Shown piece after piece: positions 20,843 to 29,191 of a stretch of 64,000 bases of DNA. The stretch is taken from the NCBI GenBank assembly GCA_021831785.1, contig JAKBMB010000004.1, positions 22,689 to 86,688 of the forward strand. The letters are read 5' to 3'. The DNA is from Deltaproteobacteria bacterium. Its GTDB lineage: Bacteria > Desulfobacterota > Binatia > Binatales > Binataceae. The first letter of the stretch is position 1. Every line of letters begins with the position of its first letter. The position numbers and the translations under genes are program-made. The notes under the pieces were generated by a model. It ran no database searches and was not told the DNA's origin. It was given only the letters and a program-made list of their open reading frames with translations.

Positions 20843-21715
20843 ATGGAAGCTCATCCGATACGATCGATCGGTCTGGTGATGAAACGGGGAGTTGACGAGG
20901 CGTTGGAAGTCGGGCGCAGACTCAGCGCCTTCATCCGTGGCCGTGGCCTTGAAGTTTTGGCCGAGCCGGAGGTCGCGGGCGCGCTCGGCGCGCGCCCTTT
21001 TGCGGCGCGGGACCTGGCACGGCAGGCCGACCTCGTCGTCGTTTTAGGAGGCGACGGCACCCTGCTGAGCATCGCCCGCCTGGTCGGCGCGCGCGAAACT
21101 CCCATTCTCGGGATTAACCTGGGCGGCTTGGGCTTTTTAACCCACGCCCGGATCGCTGAGGCGCAGGACTCGGTTGCGCGAATCCTCGCCGGCGATTTCA
21201 CCGTCGACCGGCGGATCACGCTCGAGGCCGTGGTCGAGCGCAGCGGGCGGGACGTTGAAGCCGGGCGCGCGGAGTGGCTGCCGGCGGTGAACGACGTGGT
21301 GATCAACAAGCGCATACTGGGGCGCATCCTCGACCTCGAGGTCTTCGCTGACCGGCTGCCGTTCTGTTGCTACCGCGCGGACGGGCTGATTGTGGCCACG
21401 CCCACCGGCTCCACGGGCTACGCGCTGAGCGCCGGCGGGCCGATCGTGTTTCCCACGCTCGGCGTCGTCGTGCTGGCGCCGATCTGTCCCCACACGCTGA
21501 GCAACCGCCCGGTGGTGATACCGGACCGTTTCGCGGTCGAGGTCATCATCAGAAGCCCGGACCACGAAGCGTCGCTGACGCTCGACGGCCGCGAGGTCGC
21601 CACGCTTAAGCCCGGCGATTTGGTGCGCGTGCGCAAGGGCAAGGCGTGCGTGGCGCTGGTTTCGTCGAGCCATTCCTACTTCGAAATCTGGCGCGACAAG
21701 CTGCGCTGGGGATAA
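20843..21715 (+). CDS. nadK: NAD kinase
   Basis: A 290-aa ATP-NAD kinase making NADP. It has the GGDGT motif (VVVLGGDGTLLSIAR), NLGGLGFLT, the nucleotide-binding NDVVINKR (usually NE) and TPTGSTGYALSAGGPIV, followed by the C-terminal LSNRPVVIP. The length is normal. The ATG follows a short AAGG. It is 15 bp upstream of recN, an arrangement common in bacteria, and probably co-transcribed with it. Confidence 0.97.
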   Translation: MEAHPIRSIGLVMKRGVDEALEVGRRLSAFIRGRGLEVLAEPEVAGALGARPFAARDLARQADLVVVLGGDGTLLSIARLVGARETPILGINLGGLGFLTHARIAEAQDSVARILAGDFTVDRRITLEAVVERSGRDVEAGRAEWLPAVNDVVINKRILGRILDLEVFADRLPFCCYRADGLIVATPTGSTGYALSAGGPIVFPTLGVVVLAPICPHTLSNRPVVIPDRFAVEVIIRSPDHEASLTLDGREVATLKPGDLVRVRKGKACVALVSSSHSYFEIWRDKLRWG

Positions 21716-21730
21716 GGACGCGGCCGCGCG

Positions 21731-23428
21731 ATGCTTGCCGTGCTGCGCATCCGCCGGCTGGCGGTGATCGACGAGGCGACCTTCGAGTTCAGCCCGGGCC
21801 TCAACATCATCTCGGGCGAGACCGGCGCCGGCAAGACCATCGTGATGAACGCGCTCGGGCTGATCGCCGGCGCGCGGGCCGCGGCGGAGATGGTCCGCAG
21901 CGACGAGAAGGAGGCGGTGGTCGAAGGCCTGTTCGAGCTGGAGGGAACCGCGCTTGCGCCGGAGCTTACCGAAGCCCTCGACCTCGGCCGAAACACTCAG
22001 GTGCTGGTCAGGCGGACTATCGCCGAGGGCGGGCGCTCGCGCGCCACCGTCAACGGCGAGCTTACGACGCTGCAGAGCTTGTCCGGCCTGGGCGCAAATC
22101 TGGTGCAAATCTTCGGCCAGCACGAGCAGCAGGAGCTTTTGCGCGCGCAAAGCCATCTCGCGATTCTCGACCAATACGGAGACCTGGACGGAGCGCTGGA
22201 AGAGTACCGCCGCATTTACCGTCGCGCGCTTGAGCTTAAATCGCGCGTCGAGGAACTGGAGCGCCAAGCGCGCGAGCGCGAGCAGCGGCTGGATCTCGCG
22301 CGCTTTCAGCTCGCCGAGCTGGCCGGCGCCGGCCTCGCCGCGGGCGAGGCCGACGAGCTTTTGCGGCAACGACGCGTGCTGGCCAACGCCACGCGCCTGG
22401 CGCTCGCCGCGCACGAGGCCGAAGCCGCGCTCTACGGCGGCGAGAACGCGGCGATCGACGCCGTGGGAATCGCGCGCAGCCGGCTGGCTGAAGCGGCGAC
22501 GCTCGACCCGGCGATAAACGAGCCGCTGAAGCTGCTCGATTCGGCAGGCGCGGCGCTGGAGGAGGCGGCGCGATGGCTGCGCGGCTATGCCGACCGCGTC
22601 GAGGCCGATCCGGCGCGGCTGGAGGAGATCGAGCAGCGCCTGGAGCAGCTTAATCGCATCAAGCGCAAGTACGGCGGCAGCATCGAGAGCGCAATCGAGA
22701 CCATGGAGCGCGCACAGGCGGAAATCGGGCGGCTTGAAACGACCGAGCAAGAGCAGGCCGAGGCCGCGCGCGAGCTCGCTGCAACCTTGGCGCAATTGGC
22801 TCAAGCCGCGCGCGCGCTCAGCGAAAGGCGCGCGAGCCTCGCCGCGCGGCTCAAGCACAAAGCCGAGGCCGAGCTTAAAACGCTGGGCATCCGCAATCCG
22901 GTCTTCGAGCCGCGCTTCGAGGCGCCCGCGGCGCAAGCCTCGGGTTTAAGCCTTGACGGATTGGCCTTCGGCCCCAACGGTATCGACGGCTTTGAGTTCT
23001 ATATCGCCTTTAATCTGGGGCAGCCGCCGATGACGCTGGCGAAGGTCGCTTCGGGCGGCGAGTTGTCGCGCGTGATGCTGGCGCTTAAGTGCCTGGAGGC
23101 GCGCCGCCGGTCGATCGCAACGCTGGTCTTCGACGAGGTCGACGCCGGCATCGGCGGCGCGATCGCGCACGTCGTCGGGCTTAAGCTTAAGACGCTCGCC
23201 CGCTTCCATCAGATCCTATGCGTGACACACTTGCCGCAGATAGCGGCGTTCGCCGACAAGCATTTCGTGGTCGAAAAGCGCGAGCAGCGGGGAACCACCG
23301 CGAGCAGCGTAACCGAGCTCGGCCCGGCCGAGCGGGTGGAAGAGTTGGCGCGGATGATCGGCGGAAGCCGGCGCACCGACCGCATCACCCGGGCGGCGCG
23401 CGAGCTTTTGGAGCGGGCGCGAGCCTAG
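21731..23428 (+). CDS. recN: DNA repair protein RecN
   Basis: A 565-aa SMC-like ATPase for double-strand-break repair. The N-terminal half-site has Walker A GETGAGKT (29-36). A long Arg/Glu/Ala-rich coiled coil runs from about 155 to 370. The C-terminal head carries the ABC signature LASGGELSRVMLALK and Walker B TLVFDEVDAGIGG. The start at 21731 has AAGGAC upstream and immediately follows nadK. It is cytosolic and usually SOS-induced; I saw no LexA box. Confidence 0.97.
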   Translation: MLAVLRIRRLAVIDEATFEFSPGLNIISGETGAGKTIVMNALGLIAGARAAAEMVRSDEKEAVVEGLFELEGTALAPELTEALDLGRNTQVLVRRTIAEGGRSRATVNGELTTLQSLSGLGANLVQIFGQHEQQELLRAQSHLAILDQYGDLDGALEEYRRIYRRALELKSRVEELERQAREREQRLDLARFQLAELAGAGLAAGEADELLRQRRVLANATRLALAAHEAEAALYGGENAAIDAVGIARSRLAEAATLDPAINEPLKLLDSAGAALEEAARWLRGYADRVEADPARLEEIEQRLEQLNRIKRKYGGSIESAIETMERAQAEIGRLETTEQEQAEAARELAATLAQLAQAARALSERRASLAARLKHKAEAELKTLGIRNPVFEPRFEAPAAQASGLSLDGLAFGPNGIDGFEFYIAFNLGQPPMTLAKVASGGELSRVMLALKCLEARRRSIATLVFDEVDAGIGGAIAHVVGLKLKTLARFHQILCVTHLPQIAAFADKHFVVEKREQRGTTASSVTELGPAERVEELARMIGGSRRTDRITRAARELLERARA

Positions 23429-23509
23429 GCCGGCGAAGCCGCCTCACGCCGCTGGCGGGGATTTGACAGAGCGCGCCGCCTAGGATTAGCTAGATTGTCT
23501 GGCGTAAGT

Positions 23510-23586
23510 GGGGCTGTAGCTCAGTTTGGGAGAGCGCCTGAATGGCATTCAGGAGGTCGGCAGTTCGATCCTGCTCAGCTCCACCA
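23510..23586 (+). tRNA. tRNA-Ala (anticodon GGC)
   Basis: A cloverleaf can be folded: acceptor GGGGCTG/CAGCTCC, a D arm with AGCTCAG, and an anticodon arm CCTGA-ATGGCAT-TCAGG giving anticodon GGC (reads GCC). The T arm is GGCAG-TTCGATC-CTGCT. CCA is encoded at 23584-23586. It follows recN, and the accessory cassette begins about 160 bp downstream. I see no direct copy of its 3' end nearby. Confidence 0.97.
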
Positions 23587-23748
23587 CCGGAACCAAGCGC
23601 TTCTTTGCGCCGTAACGTCATGGGATCGCCGTCCCGCCCGCATCCCGTCCGCCTTTGTCAAGAAGGATAGGGGAACATGAGCCGAATTGGATGGCCCTTC
23701 GTCTGAAAGCTATGATGCCGCCCCGAAGTTTCGGATAATGAAGGGCCG

Positions 23749-24408
23749 ATGCATCGACCGGAAAAAGCGCAGCCGCTGTTGGCGTTCTTGGAGTTCCAAG
23801 CGGTCTACGACAGCCCAAATTTCGAGTTCTCGACTCGAGGCCCTGCCGTTATGTCCGCGGTCTTCGAGGCCTTTAGGCCTTGGAACATCACTCTCGCGAA
23901 CATCTCGGCCAAACAGAATCCTGCAAATGTGGGGGAAGTCGCAATTGTCTTTAGTCTCCAAAATTCTCGGCTTACGTTCAGCGTCGGCATCGGTGCCGCC
24001 ACGTTCTTGGTGACGAATCCTGATTGGTCTCAAGAGGAATTTGTCTCTCAAATCGCGACGGCCGGCTTACAGGCCGTGCGATCCAGCACCGGTGTAACCT
24101 ACCGACGGTACCTAATAAGTCTCCTGATGCATGTGAAGCCGGAGCGCCGGACTCTGCGCGAGGTCTCGGCGGATTTTCTCAGTTTGAAATCTCCGAAGAT
24201 TTCTAGTCCAACAGTCAAGGCGCGCGGTTTTTCCGTGTACGCCGACGACTTCTCATGGGTCGTGGATTCTTCCGCGATGTACGAGGGAGCCTTGTTTCTG
24301 AAAATCGTGCGGACCTTCGAGCCCAGCGCTCCCTTCTCGGAAATGGCAGGGACGTTACGAGCAGACCAAGGTGAGCTGCTTCGAACCCTGCAGTTGACGG
24401 TGGACTAA
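23749..24408 (+). CDS. Unknown protein, first gene of a PIN-containing cassette
   Basis: A 219-aa soluble protein with mixed alpha/beta character and no membrane segment. I do not recognise the family. Its lower GC and more even codon use contrast with recN upstream, which suggests acquired DNA. The stop is one base before the start of the next frame, so it is probably co-translated with the small protein and the PIN protein. A role as antitoxin or sensor in that cassette is only a guess from position. Confidence 0.6.
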   Translation: MHRPEKAQPLLAFLEFQAVYDSPNFEFSTRGPAVMSAVFEAFRPWNITLANISAKQNPANVGEVAIVFSLQNSRLTFSVGIGAATFLVTNPDWSQEEFVSQIATAGLQAVRSSTGVTYRRYLISLLMHVKPERRTLREVSADFLSLKSPKISSPTVKARGFSVYADDFSWVVDSSAMYEGALFLKIVRTFEPSAPFSEMAGTLRADQGELLRTLQLTVD

Positions 24409-24409
24409 T

Positions 24410-24760
24410 ATGCTTGGTGGCCAAACACTCGGCGGCGGCTCTCAACTTCCTCACGCCATGCCGCCTCATCCACTCGCCAACGGTGGAAATCTGGCGAATC
24501 CCGGCTCGCAAATCGGCCTCGCGAGCAAAGAGGGATTCTTGTTCGACGCCTCATTGTTGTTCGAGTCGTTCTCGGGAGGCATCCATCCGCAGCCTCCTTC
24601 TTCAAGACTTTCCGACCTCAAACGAAAGGCATTTCCTGAGACCGGCCGCATAGAGAGAATCGCGAAGTCATGCGCCGCGGTAAACGCGGCTCAGCCTACG
24701 CAACTGAGTTCGTCAGAATGGAAGCGGATTACTGAGGCTGATATCGAAGATCAGTATTGA
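24410..24760 (+). CDS. Small unknown protein of the PIN cassette, possible antitoxin
   Basis: A 116-aa frame starting 1 bp after the upstream stop and ending 1 bp before the alternative GTG start of the PIN gene. Its N-terminal half is Gly/Pro-rich and probably disordered; the C-terminal half (LSDLKRKAFPETGRIERIAKS...EWKRITEADIEDQY) is charged, as antitoxin tails often are. An overlapping frame at 24414-24653 is an alternative reading, but it does not reach the PIN gene. Confidence 0.45.
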   Translation: MLGGQTLGGGSQLPHAMPPHPLANGGNLANPGSQIGLASKEGFLFDASLLFESFSGGIHPQPPSSRLSDLKRKAFPETGRIERIAKSCAAVNAAQPTQLSSSEWKRITEADIEDQY

Positions 24761-24791
24761 CGTGCCGACACGCTCGATCAGAGAGATTCCC

Positions 24792-25271
24792 ATGGGGAGC
24801 GATGTCTTCATTGATGCTAACGTCTTAATCTACGGCCTGGCTGGGCAATCGGTCGAATGCAAGGAGCTATTACTACGTTGCTCGCGCGAGGAGGTCATCG
24901 GGGTTTGCCTCTTTGAGACTGCTAACGAAGCGACGCACAGATTCATGTTGGCGGAAGCGAAGTCCAAGGAAGTAATTTCTTCAGAAAACGCTCGCGAGCT
25001 TCGCGGCAAACCCGAGATCGTTAAGAGACTGGTCGACTACTGGCGAAACACGGAACGTGTTTTAGCGCTGAACTTGTTGTTCATTCCGTTGGACGAGCAG
25101 ATTTTAAGGACCGCGTACGGCGAACGCCAAACTGCCGGTCTTCTCACCAACGACTCTATGATCGTGTCATCAATGCGATTCTTCGGTGTTCAGAATTTGG
25201 CGAGTGCGGATGGAGATTTAGATCGGGTAGCTGGCATCACTGTGTTTGGTCCGTCCGATCTCTCCCCGTAA
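24792..25271 (+). CDS. PIN-domain protein, VapC-like
   Basis: A 159-aa PIN-fold protein. The N-terminal motif VFIDANVLIYG supplies the first acidic residue (D8 from ATG 24792). FETANEATH in the middle and LLTNDSMIV near the end supply the other acidic positions, so the Mg-dependent RNase site looks intact. GTG 24762 would add ten residues; I prefer ATG 24792 with GAGAG upstream. VapC-like toxins cleave tRNA or rRNA, but here the partner is not a recognisable VapB. Confidence 0.78.
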   Translation: MGSDVFIDANVLIYGLAGQSVECKELLLRCSREEVIGVCLFETANEATHRFMLAEAKSKEVISSENARELRGKPEIVKRLVDYWRNTERVLALNLLFIPLDEQILRTAYGERQTAGLLTNDSMIVSSMRFFGVQNLASADGDLDRVAGITVFGPSDLSP

Positions 25272-25343
25272 AAGGGGGCGCACCCTGGGTTGTGATTCAT
25301 CCGTGCCCTGCATGAGATTGTGGACCGACGCGGTCGAACTCTT

Positions 25344-25713
25344 TTAGCCGTCGCGATCGTCGAGCGATACAATTTCTCGAGCTGACGACTGGTTCCCAAG
25401 GGTCCTTTGCAACGCCCCCGTCGCCACTGCAAGAGCTTGAGTGCTCGCTGTATTGCGGCGGTAGAAGACGCGCCGCGTTTTGTGTCCGCTCAGTTCCATG
25501 GCGACTCGCTCCGGGATGCCGGCGCGGACCATGTTGCGCACCGCGGTTCGCCGCAGGTCGTGAACAATGATTCCAGAAACGCCTGCTGCTTTGCAAGCTG
25601 ACTTCCACGCCTTGCGGAAGTCGCCAATCGGCTCGCCCTCGTCGCCACACTTGATCCCCAGTTCTGTAGGCCGACCCAGGCCAGCCCCGCTTAGGCCGCC
25701 TAACCCGACCTGA
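25344..25713 (-). pseudogene. Tyrosine recombinase C-terminal remnant
   Basis: The minus-strand frame reads ...CGDEGEPIGDFRKAWKSACKAAGVSGIIVHDLRRTAVRNMV and continues ...ELSGHKTRRVFYRRNTAST, unmistakably the catalytic end of a phage-type integrase. The HDLRR and GHK boxes are kept. The final box, normally VFDRYN, reads VFYRRN, so the nucleophilic Tyr position is Arg and the protein is probably dead. No N-terminal half is attached; the frame runs into the end of the SagB-like gene. Confidence 0.8.
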
Positions 25714-27363
25714 CTAACCGGGAGCGGCGCGGGCCGGTACGCCGACCGCGGCCATCAAGAGCGGCCTCTTTTCCCTGCCGTGCGGAGCGAAGAACTCGGT
25801 GGTATCGTCATCGTAAAAGGTAAGGCCGGTAGCGCCCAGGTTCAGAGCGTAGGCGGCAAGGTAGGCGTTGCCGCCGCGAATGCCGGCCTCAAGATGCGCG
25901 CCGCGGTAGCCGCGGTTGCCGAGCGTTCGTAAAACCCGCTCCAGGTCGGTCATGAAACACAAGAGCACGCTGCAATCGGCGCCCAGCGGCTGCTCAAGGC
26001 AAAGATAACCCGCCTGGGCGCGAAGCTCCCCGGCCTTCAGCAGCTCCAGACTTGCCGGCTCGCGCCGATAGAAATACGCCCCCGGTTCAACTCCCTCGAC
26101 CGCGTTGACGATTAAGTACGTATCGCTGAGCGCTGGGAAATCGATTCGCGGGCGGCGGCTTGCCGCGCAAAGCACGTGCGCCAGCGCGCTCGCGCTGATC
26201 GGCTTTCGCGCGAAGAGACGAGTTGAGCCGCGGCGCAAAATAGTCTCGCCCAGCCCCAAGGCTTCACTGACGTCCCCGGGTTCGAGCCGCAGCGTCGCCG
26301 GCGCGCCGGCCGGGGTCGCCGGCGCATTCGTCTCACTCTCGGCATCGGACAAATCGCCCGGCGCGGATGAGGCCGAAGGAGCCGGCTCGACAGAATCCGC
26401 GTATCGCTCTGACGAAGCCTCAAGACGCGCCGAACAAAGCTGTTCAACCTCAGCGGCGGAGGCAAGTTTGGATGCGCGATGAAGCCTGATCAGCTCGTCG
26501 TAGGTCCGCTCCTGCGCTGACAGCGGCAGGCTTTCGAGGCTCAGCGCCGCGAGGGTCTGGGGAGCGCGCTCGGCAGGAATTCGCGCCGGTAGTTGCGTGT
26601 CAATGGAGCTATTCAGAAGGACCAAGCAGACCACCCCTTCGCGCTCGCCGTCAATACCGAGCAGGTGCTCTATCTCGCGATCGACGAAGGCAGTGACGAC
26701 CCTGGCCTCGATACCTTCGGCGGCTGCGGCCGCGGCGAGATTCGCCAGCATCGTGCCCGCATCCCAGAAGCAGTACCGATAGGCGCGCGCGCGATATTTC
26801 CACGCGCTGCGCCAGAAGATCGCGCTCAGGAGCAACACTGCGCCCGCTCTCGTGATCGAGACCGTTCCCGCGCAGAGGCGCGAGACTACCGCGCGCCAGT
26901 CTCCCTCGCGCAGGGTTCGCAGCTTGAGGTCGGCGGGGCAGAAGTGGTAAAGCCCCTGGGCGAGACTGTCGACGGCGGCTGCACAAAGGTAGACTTCGAT
27001 CGGATAGAGCGCCCCGGCCGAGGGCGCGGCGCGAAAGTGATAGTCCCGGCCGCCGGCGCGCTTGGTGCGCGTGAGCCCTGCCGCGCAAAAAAGAATCCGC
27101 GCAAGCCGTCCCAGGTCGAGCGTAGCCGGCGGGACGCCGGGCGCATCGGCGCGGGCGAGTGCCGCTAGCGTCCGCATCTGCGAAAGGCCGAGCTCGCGCG
27201 GCAGAGCGAGGGCGGATGCTTGCGGGTAGAGCTTGAACTTGAAGGGCTCGTTGTCCCAGTCCAGGTTATGGTCACCGGCGCGCACGCTGGTGTACGAATG
27301 CTTGGTCAAGTCATGGAAGCGGCGCGCCGCTTCCAGGTCAAAGTTGCGTTCGGTGGCTTCCAT
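25714..27363 (-). CDS. Two-domain SagB/ThcOx-like nitroreductase
   Basis: A 549-aa protein containing two FMN nitroreductase folds of the SagB dehydrogenase type. The N-terminal half (about 60-270) keeps PSAGALYPIEVY and YRYCFWDAGTMLANLAAAA. The C-terminal half (about 350-545) has ASALAHVLCAASRRP, GYRGAHLEAGIRGGNAYLAAYALNLGATGLTFYDDD but lacks PSAG. The two are joined by an Ala/Ser/Pro-rich linker. SagB enzymes oxidise azolines in RiPP toxins, but no cyclodehydratase or precursor is nearby. An AAGGAGG sequence precedes the ATG at 27363, a strong ribosome-binding site. Confidence 0.82.
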   Translation of the reverse strand: MEATERNFDLEAARRFHDLTKHSYTSVRAGDHNLDWDNEPFKFKLYPQASALALPRELGLSQMRTLAALARADAPGVPPATLDLGRLARILFCAAGLTRTKRAGGRDYHFRAAPSAGALYPIEVYLCAAAVDSLAQGLYHFCPADLKLRTLREGDWRAVVSRLCAGTVSITRAGAVLLLSAIFWRSAWKYRARAYRYCFWDAGTMLANLAAAAAAEGIEARVVTAFVDREIEHLLGIDGEREGVVCLVLLNSSIDTQLPARIPAERAPQTLAALSLESLPLSAQERTYDELIRLHRASKLASAAEVEQLCSARLEASSERYADSVEPAPSASSAPGDLSDAESETNAPATPAGAPATLRLEPGDVSEALGLGETILRRGSTRLFARKPISASALAHVLCAASRRPRIDFPALSDTYLIVNAVEGVEPGAYFYRREPASLELLKAGELRAQAGYLCLEQPLGADCSVLLCFMTDLERVLRTLGNRGYRGAHLEAGIRGGNAYLAAYALNLGATGLTFYDDDTTEFFAPHGREKRPLLMAAVGVPARAAPG

Positions 27364-27943
27364 CGCGTCGCCTCCTTAAATAAACCCCAGCTGGCGGACT
27401 CCCTCGATACCCCGGGGCAGCCCGCATCTCTGCATTATACGATACACGACGTAGCCAGGCGCGGACGTGAGGCCGTTGGGCCAATCAGCGAAGGCTCTCT
27501 GAAGGCCGAGCTGGCCTCCAACGCGCGAGTGAGCGCTCGCCGCGGCTTGCCTCCCGCGATTCGCATCGGCCGGCCGACGCTTCACCGCCGCGGGCGGCGG
27601 TTGTTGAAACTGCGCCGCCGCTGTCGTCGATGGCGCGCACACCCGTGCACCATCGCGCGCTAAGCCCCAAAGCCGCGAGCACTGCTCGGACCGCGGACGC
27701 TTACTTTCCAACTCTTTGCACCTGCGCTAGCATCGGGCTTTGGCCATGACGCCCCGTGGCAGCGCAAGCGGCGGCGCGGCCGGCACCGAGCATAGCGCTG
27801 AACGGCGAGATGCCGGTATGGTCGCGATTGCGCTTGGTCGAGCCCGTGTTGCGTCCTGACCGCGGCTAAGGCGCGATTGGCCTGAAGCTCAGATTGGAGA
27901 CGGCGATTGACGCTTGCCGATGTGAGATTATCGTTCGCGGCGA
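27364..27943. other. 580-bp gene-free stretch upstream of SagB-like gene
   Basis: No supportable coding frame; overlapping frames on both strands are Arg/Ala-rich shadows. It should hold the minus-strand promoter of the SagB-like gene and, near 27880-27940, that of tRNA-Thr. I see no repeat or hairpin worth naming. Confidence 0.4.
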
Positions 27944-28019
27944 GCCACCCTAGCTCAGTTGGTAGAGCAGCTGATTCGTAATCAGCAGGTCGTCGGTTCG
28001 AATCCGACGGGTGGCTCCA
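27944..28019 (+). tRNA. tRNA-Thr (anticodon CGT)
   Basis: Acceptor GCCACCC/GGGTGGC, D arm GCTC...GAGC, anticodon stem GCTGA/TCAGC with loop TTCGTAA giving anticodon CGT at 27977-27979 (reads ACG). The T arm is GTCGG-TTCGAAT-CCGAC, and CCA is encoded at 28017-28019. The anticodon 3' side and variable loop AATCAGCAGGTCG (27980-27992) recur in the palindrome at 28139-28167, so this tRNA marks the left edge of the conjugative element. Confidence 0.97.
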
Positions 28020-28050
28020 GAAAATCCAATAAACTCAAGCAGTTTTAATG

Positions 28051-28080
28051 ATGGCCGATCCGATTGGCTCGGCCATTTTC
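28051..28080 (+). terminator. Rho-independent terminator after tRNA-Thr
   Basis: Arms ATGGCCGA (28051-28058) and TCGGCCAT (28069-28076) with a 10-base loop, followed directly by TTTC and more T. It lies 32 bp after the tRNA CCA end, as expected for a tRNA terminator. Confidence 0.7.
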
Positions 28081-28138
28081 GTTCTGTGTCCGTACCGTGT
28101 CCGTATACGAACTAAACTCGTTGACCTCGCGACCGCTA

Positions 28139-28167
28139 CGACCTGCTGATTGAAAATCAGCAGGTCG
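28139..28167. repeat. 29-bp palindrome copying a tRNA anticodon arm (att-like)
   Basis: Arms CGACCTGCTGATT (28139-28151) and AATCAGCAGGTCG (28155-28167) flank GAA. From 28145 to 28167 it matches tRNA-Thr 27970-27992 at every base except the three anticodon bases (GAA in place of CGT), so it looks like a tRNA-Phe(GAA) anticodon stem-loop. No D or T arm follows, so it is not a tRNA gene. It lies 26 bp from an integrase fragment, as expected for a tyrosine-recombinase core site. Confidence 0.75.
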
Positions 28168-28192
28168 CGGCACGGTCCTTTCGCGCTGCTGG

Positions 28193-28519
28193 TCAAACGC
28201 CTTTGCCGGAAGGCTTCGAGAACAGGCGCGCTCGAAGTCTTCTCATGGTCACCATACAATCCGCGTAAAGATCCTTGGCGTCCTGTTCTGGAAGCTCTTT
28301 GAGAATTTCTGGTCGCTTCGCCAGTTCGCGAATCGTCAGCGAATCGGCCGTCGGCATGGAGAGGCGCTTTCGTAGCAGGCGCGCCGCAACGTCTTCATCC
28401 GTGCTGCGGCTGCTCTCGCGATGCTCGCGACCGTTGCGCGAGTACGCGACCCACCAGATACGCCCCCGCCGAAAAATCCTGCCGTCGCCACGCATGGCTG
28501 CAAACGATGTCTTAGGCAC
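28193..28519 (-). CDS. Integrase N-terminal (arm-binding) fragment fused to unknown tail
   Basis: A 108-aa protein. Residues 9-50 (RGDGRIFRRGRIWWVAYSRNGREHRESSRSTD...LLRKRL) match the AP2-like arm-site-binding domain found at the start of many tyrosine integrases. The rest (SMPTADSLTIRELAKRPEILKELPEQDAKDLYADCMVTMRRLRARLF) is helical and not integrase-like. It could be a truncated integrase with out-of-family sequence, or a small DNA-binding protein that borrowed the arm-binding domain. It reads toward the att-like palindrome. Confidence 0.6.
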   Translation of the reverse strand: MPKTSFAAMRGDGRIFRRGRIWWVAYSRNGREHRESSRSTDEDVAARLLRKRLSMPTADSLTIRELAKRPEILKELPEQDAKDLYADCMVTMRRLRARLFSKPSGKGV

Positions 28520-28565
28520 TGCCAGGATCAGGCCCTTCGAAATCCCTCTGCGCTTCGCCCTTCCG

Positions 28566-29021
28566 TTACCGGATCTTCTTCTCGCTCAAGGAGGCCATGA
28601 ATAGCTCTTCTGCTCGCTCCGCGCGCGCCGTGACGTAACTGAGAAAGGCGTCAAATGCCTCGGGATCGAGTAGCCCGTCGCGCTTCAGACGCTCCAGCCG
28701 TTGATCAGACCCCGGATCACCCGATGATAGGATTATCCACCTCGCTAAGGCGTCCTTCAGAAGGTCCCTCATAAAGTCATTTCGCAGAAGCTCATCTCTC
28801 AACTCCGCTGCAAAAGCTTCCGGGTCTGACGAAGAGCGGAGCGCCGCAGCCCGCGCTTTGACCCAGTTCCGAAAACTGGGAGATGGAACCGGCTCGGGCA
28901 TCGACCTGAGCCACTCCACAATCTCTTCATGCCGAAGACCCTGCAGCGAACTCGAACCCCGCTTGTTCCCTGACTTCCGCCGCGCGACCTTTCCCTCATC
29001 GCGACATTTTCTTCCCGACAT
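28566..29021 (-). CDS. Unknown helical protein at left end of element
   Basis: A 151-aa basic then acidic, mostly helical protein starting at MSGRKCRDEGKV; upstream codons to 29057 are possible but less likely. It contains two similar acidic helices (DPEAFAAELRDELLRNDF and DPEAFDAFLSYVTARAER). No family is recognised. It is divergent from trbF, leaving a 170-bp gap for promoters, and follows the same direction as the integrase fragment. It could be a regulator of the element, but nothing in the sequence proves it. Confidence 0.55.
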   Translation of the reverse strand: MSGRKCRDEGKVARRKSGNKRGSSSLQGLRHEEIVEWLRSMPEPVPSPSFRNWVKARAAALRSSSDPEAFAAELRDELLRNDFMRDLLKDALARWIILSSGDPGSDQRLERLKRDGLLDPEAFDAFLSYVTARAERAEELFMASLSEKKIR

Positions 29022-29191
29022 CCTCACCCACCTCCCCAAATCATTTTGTCGCAGCACAACTACCGAACGCTAAGCCCCCGGTGCACCGAGGGCAAGTGGC
29101 ACACAATCTGCTCAACCCACAAGCCAGCGAGCACGAATTTCACGACGGATGCTCGATCGTTGGCAGCGAATGGCAGCGTGGGAGGCATCGG

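Noticed and set aside
28139..28167. Possible tRNA-Phe gene at the palindrome
   Set aside because: Only the anticodon arm and variable-loop start are present; there is no acceptor, D or T arm.
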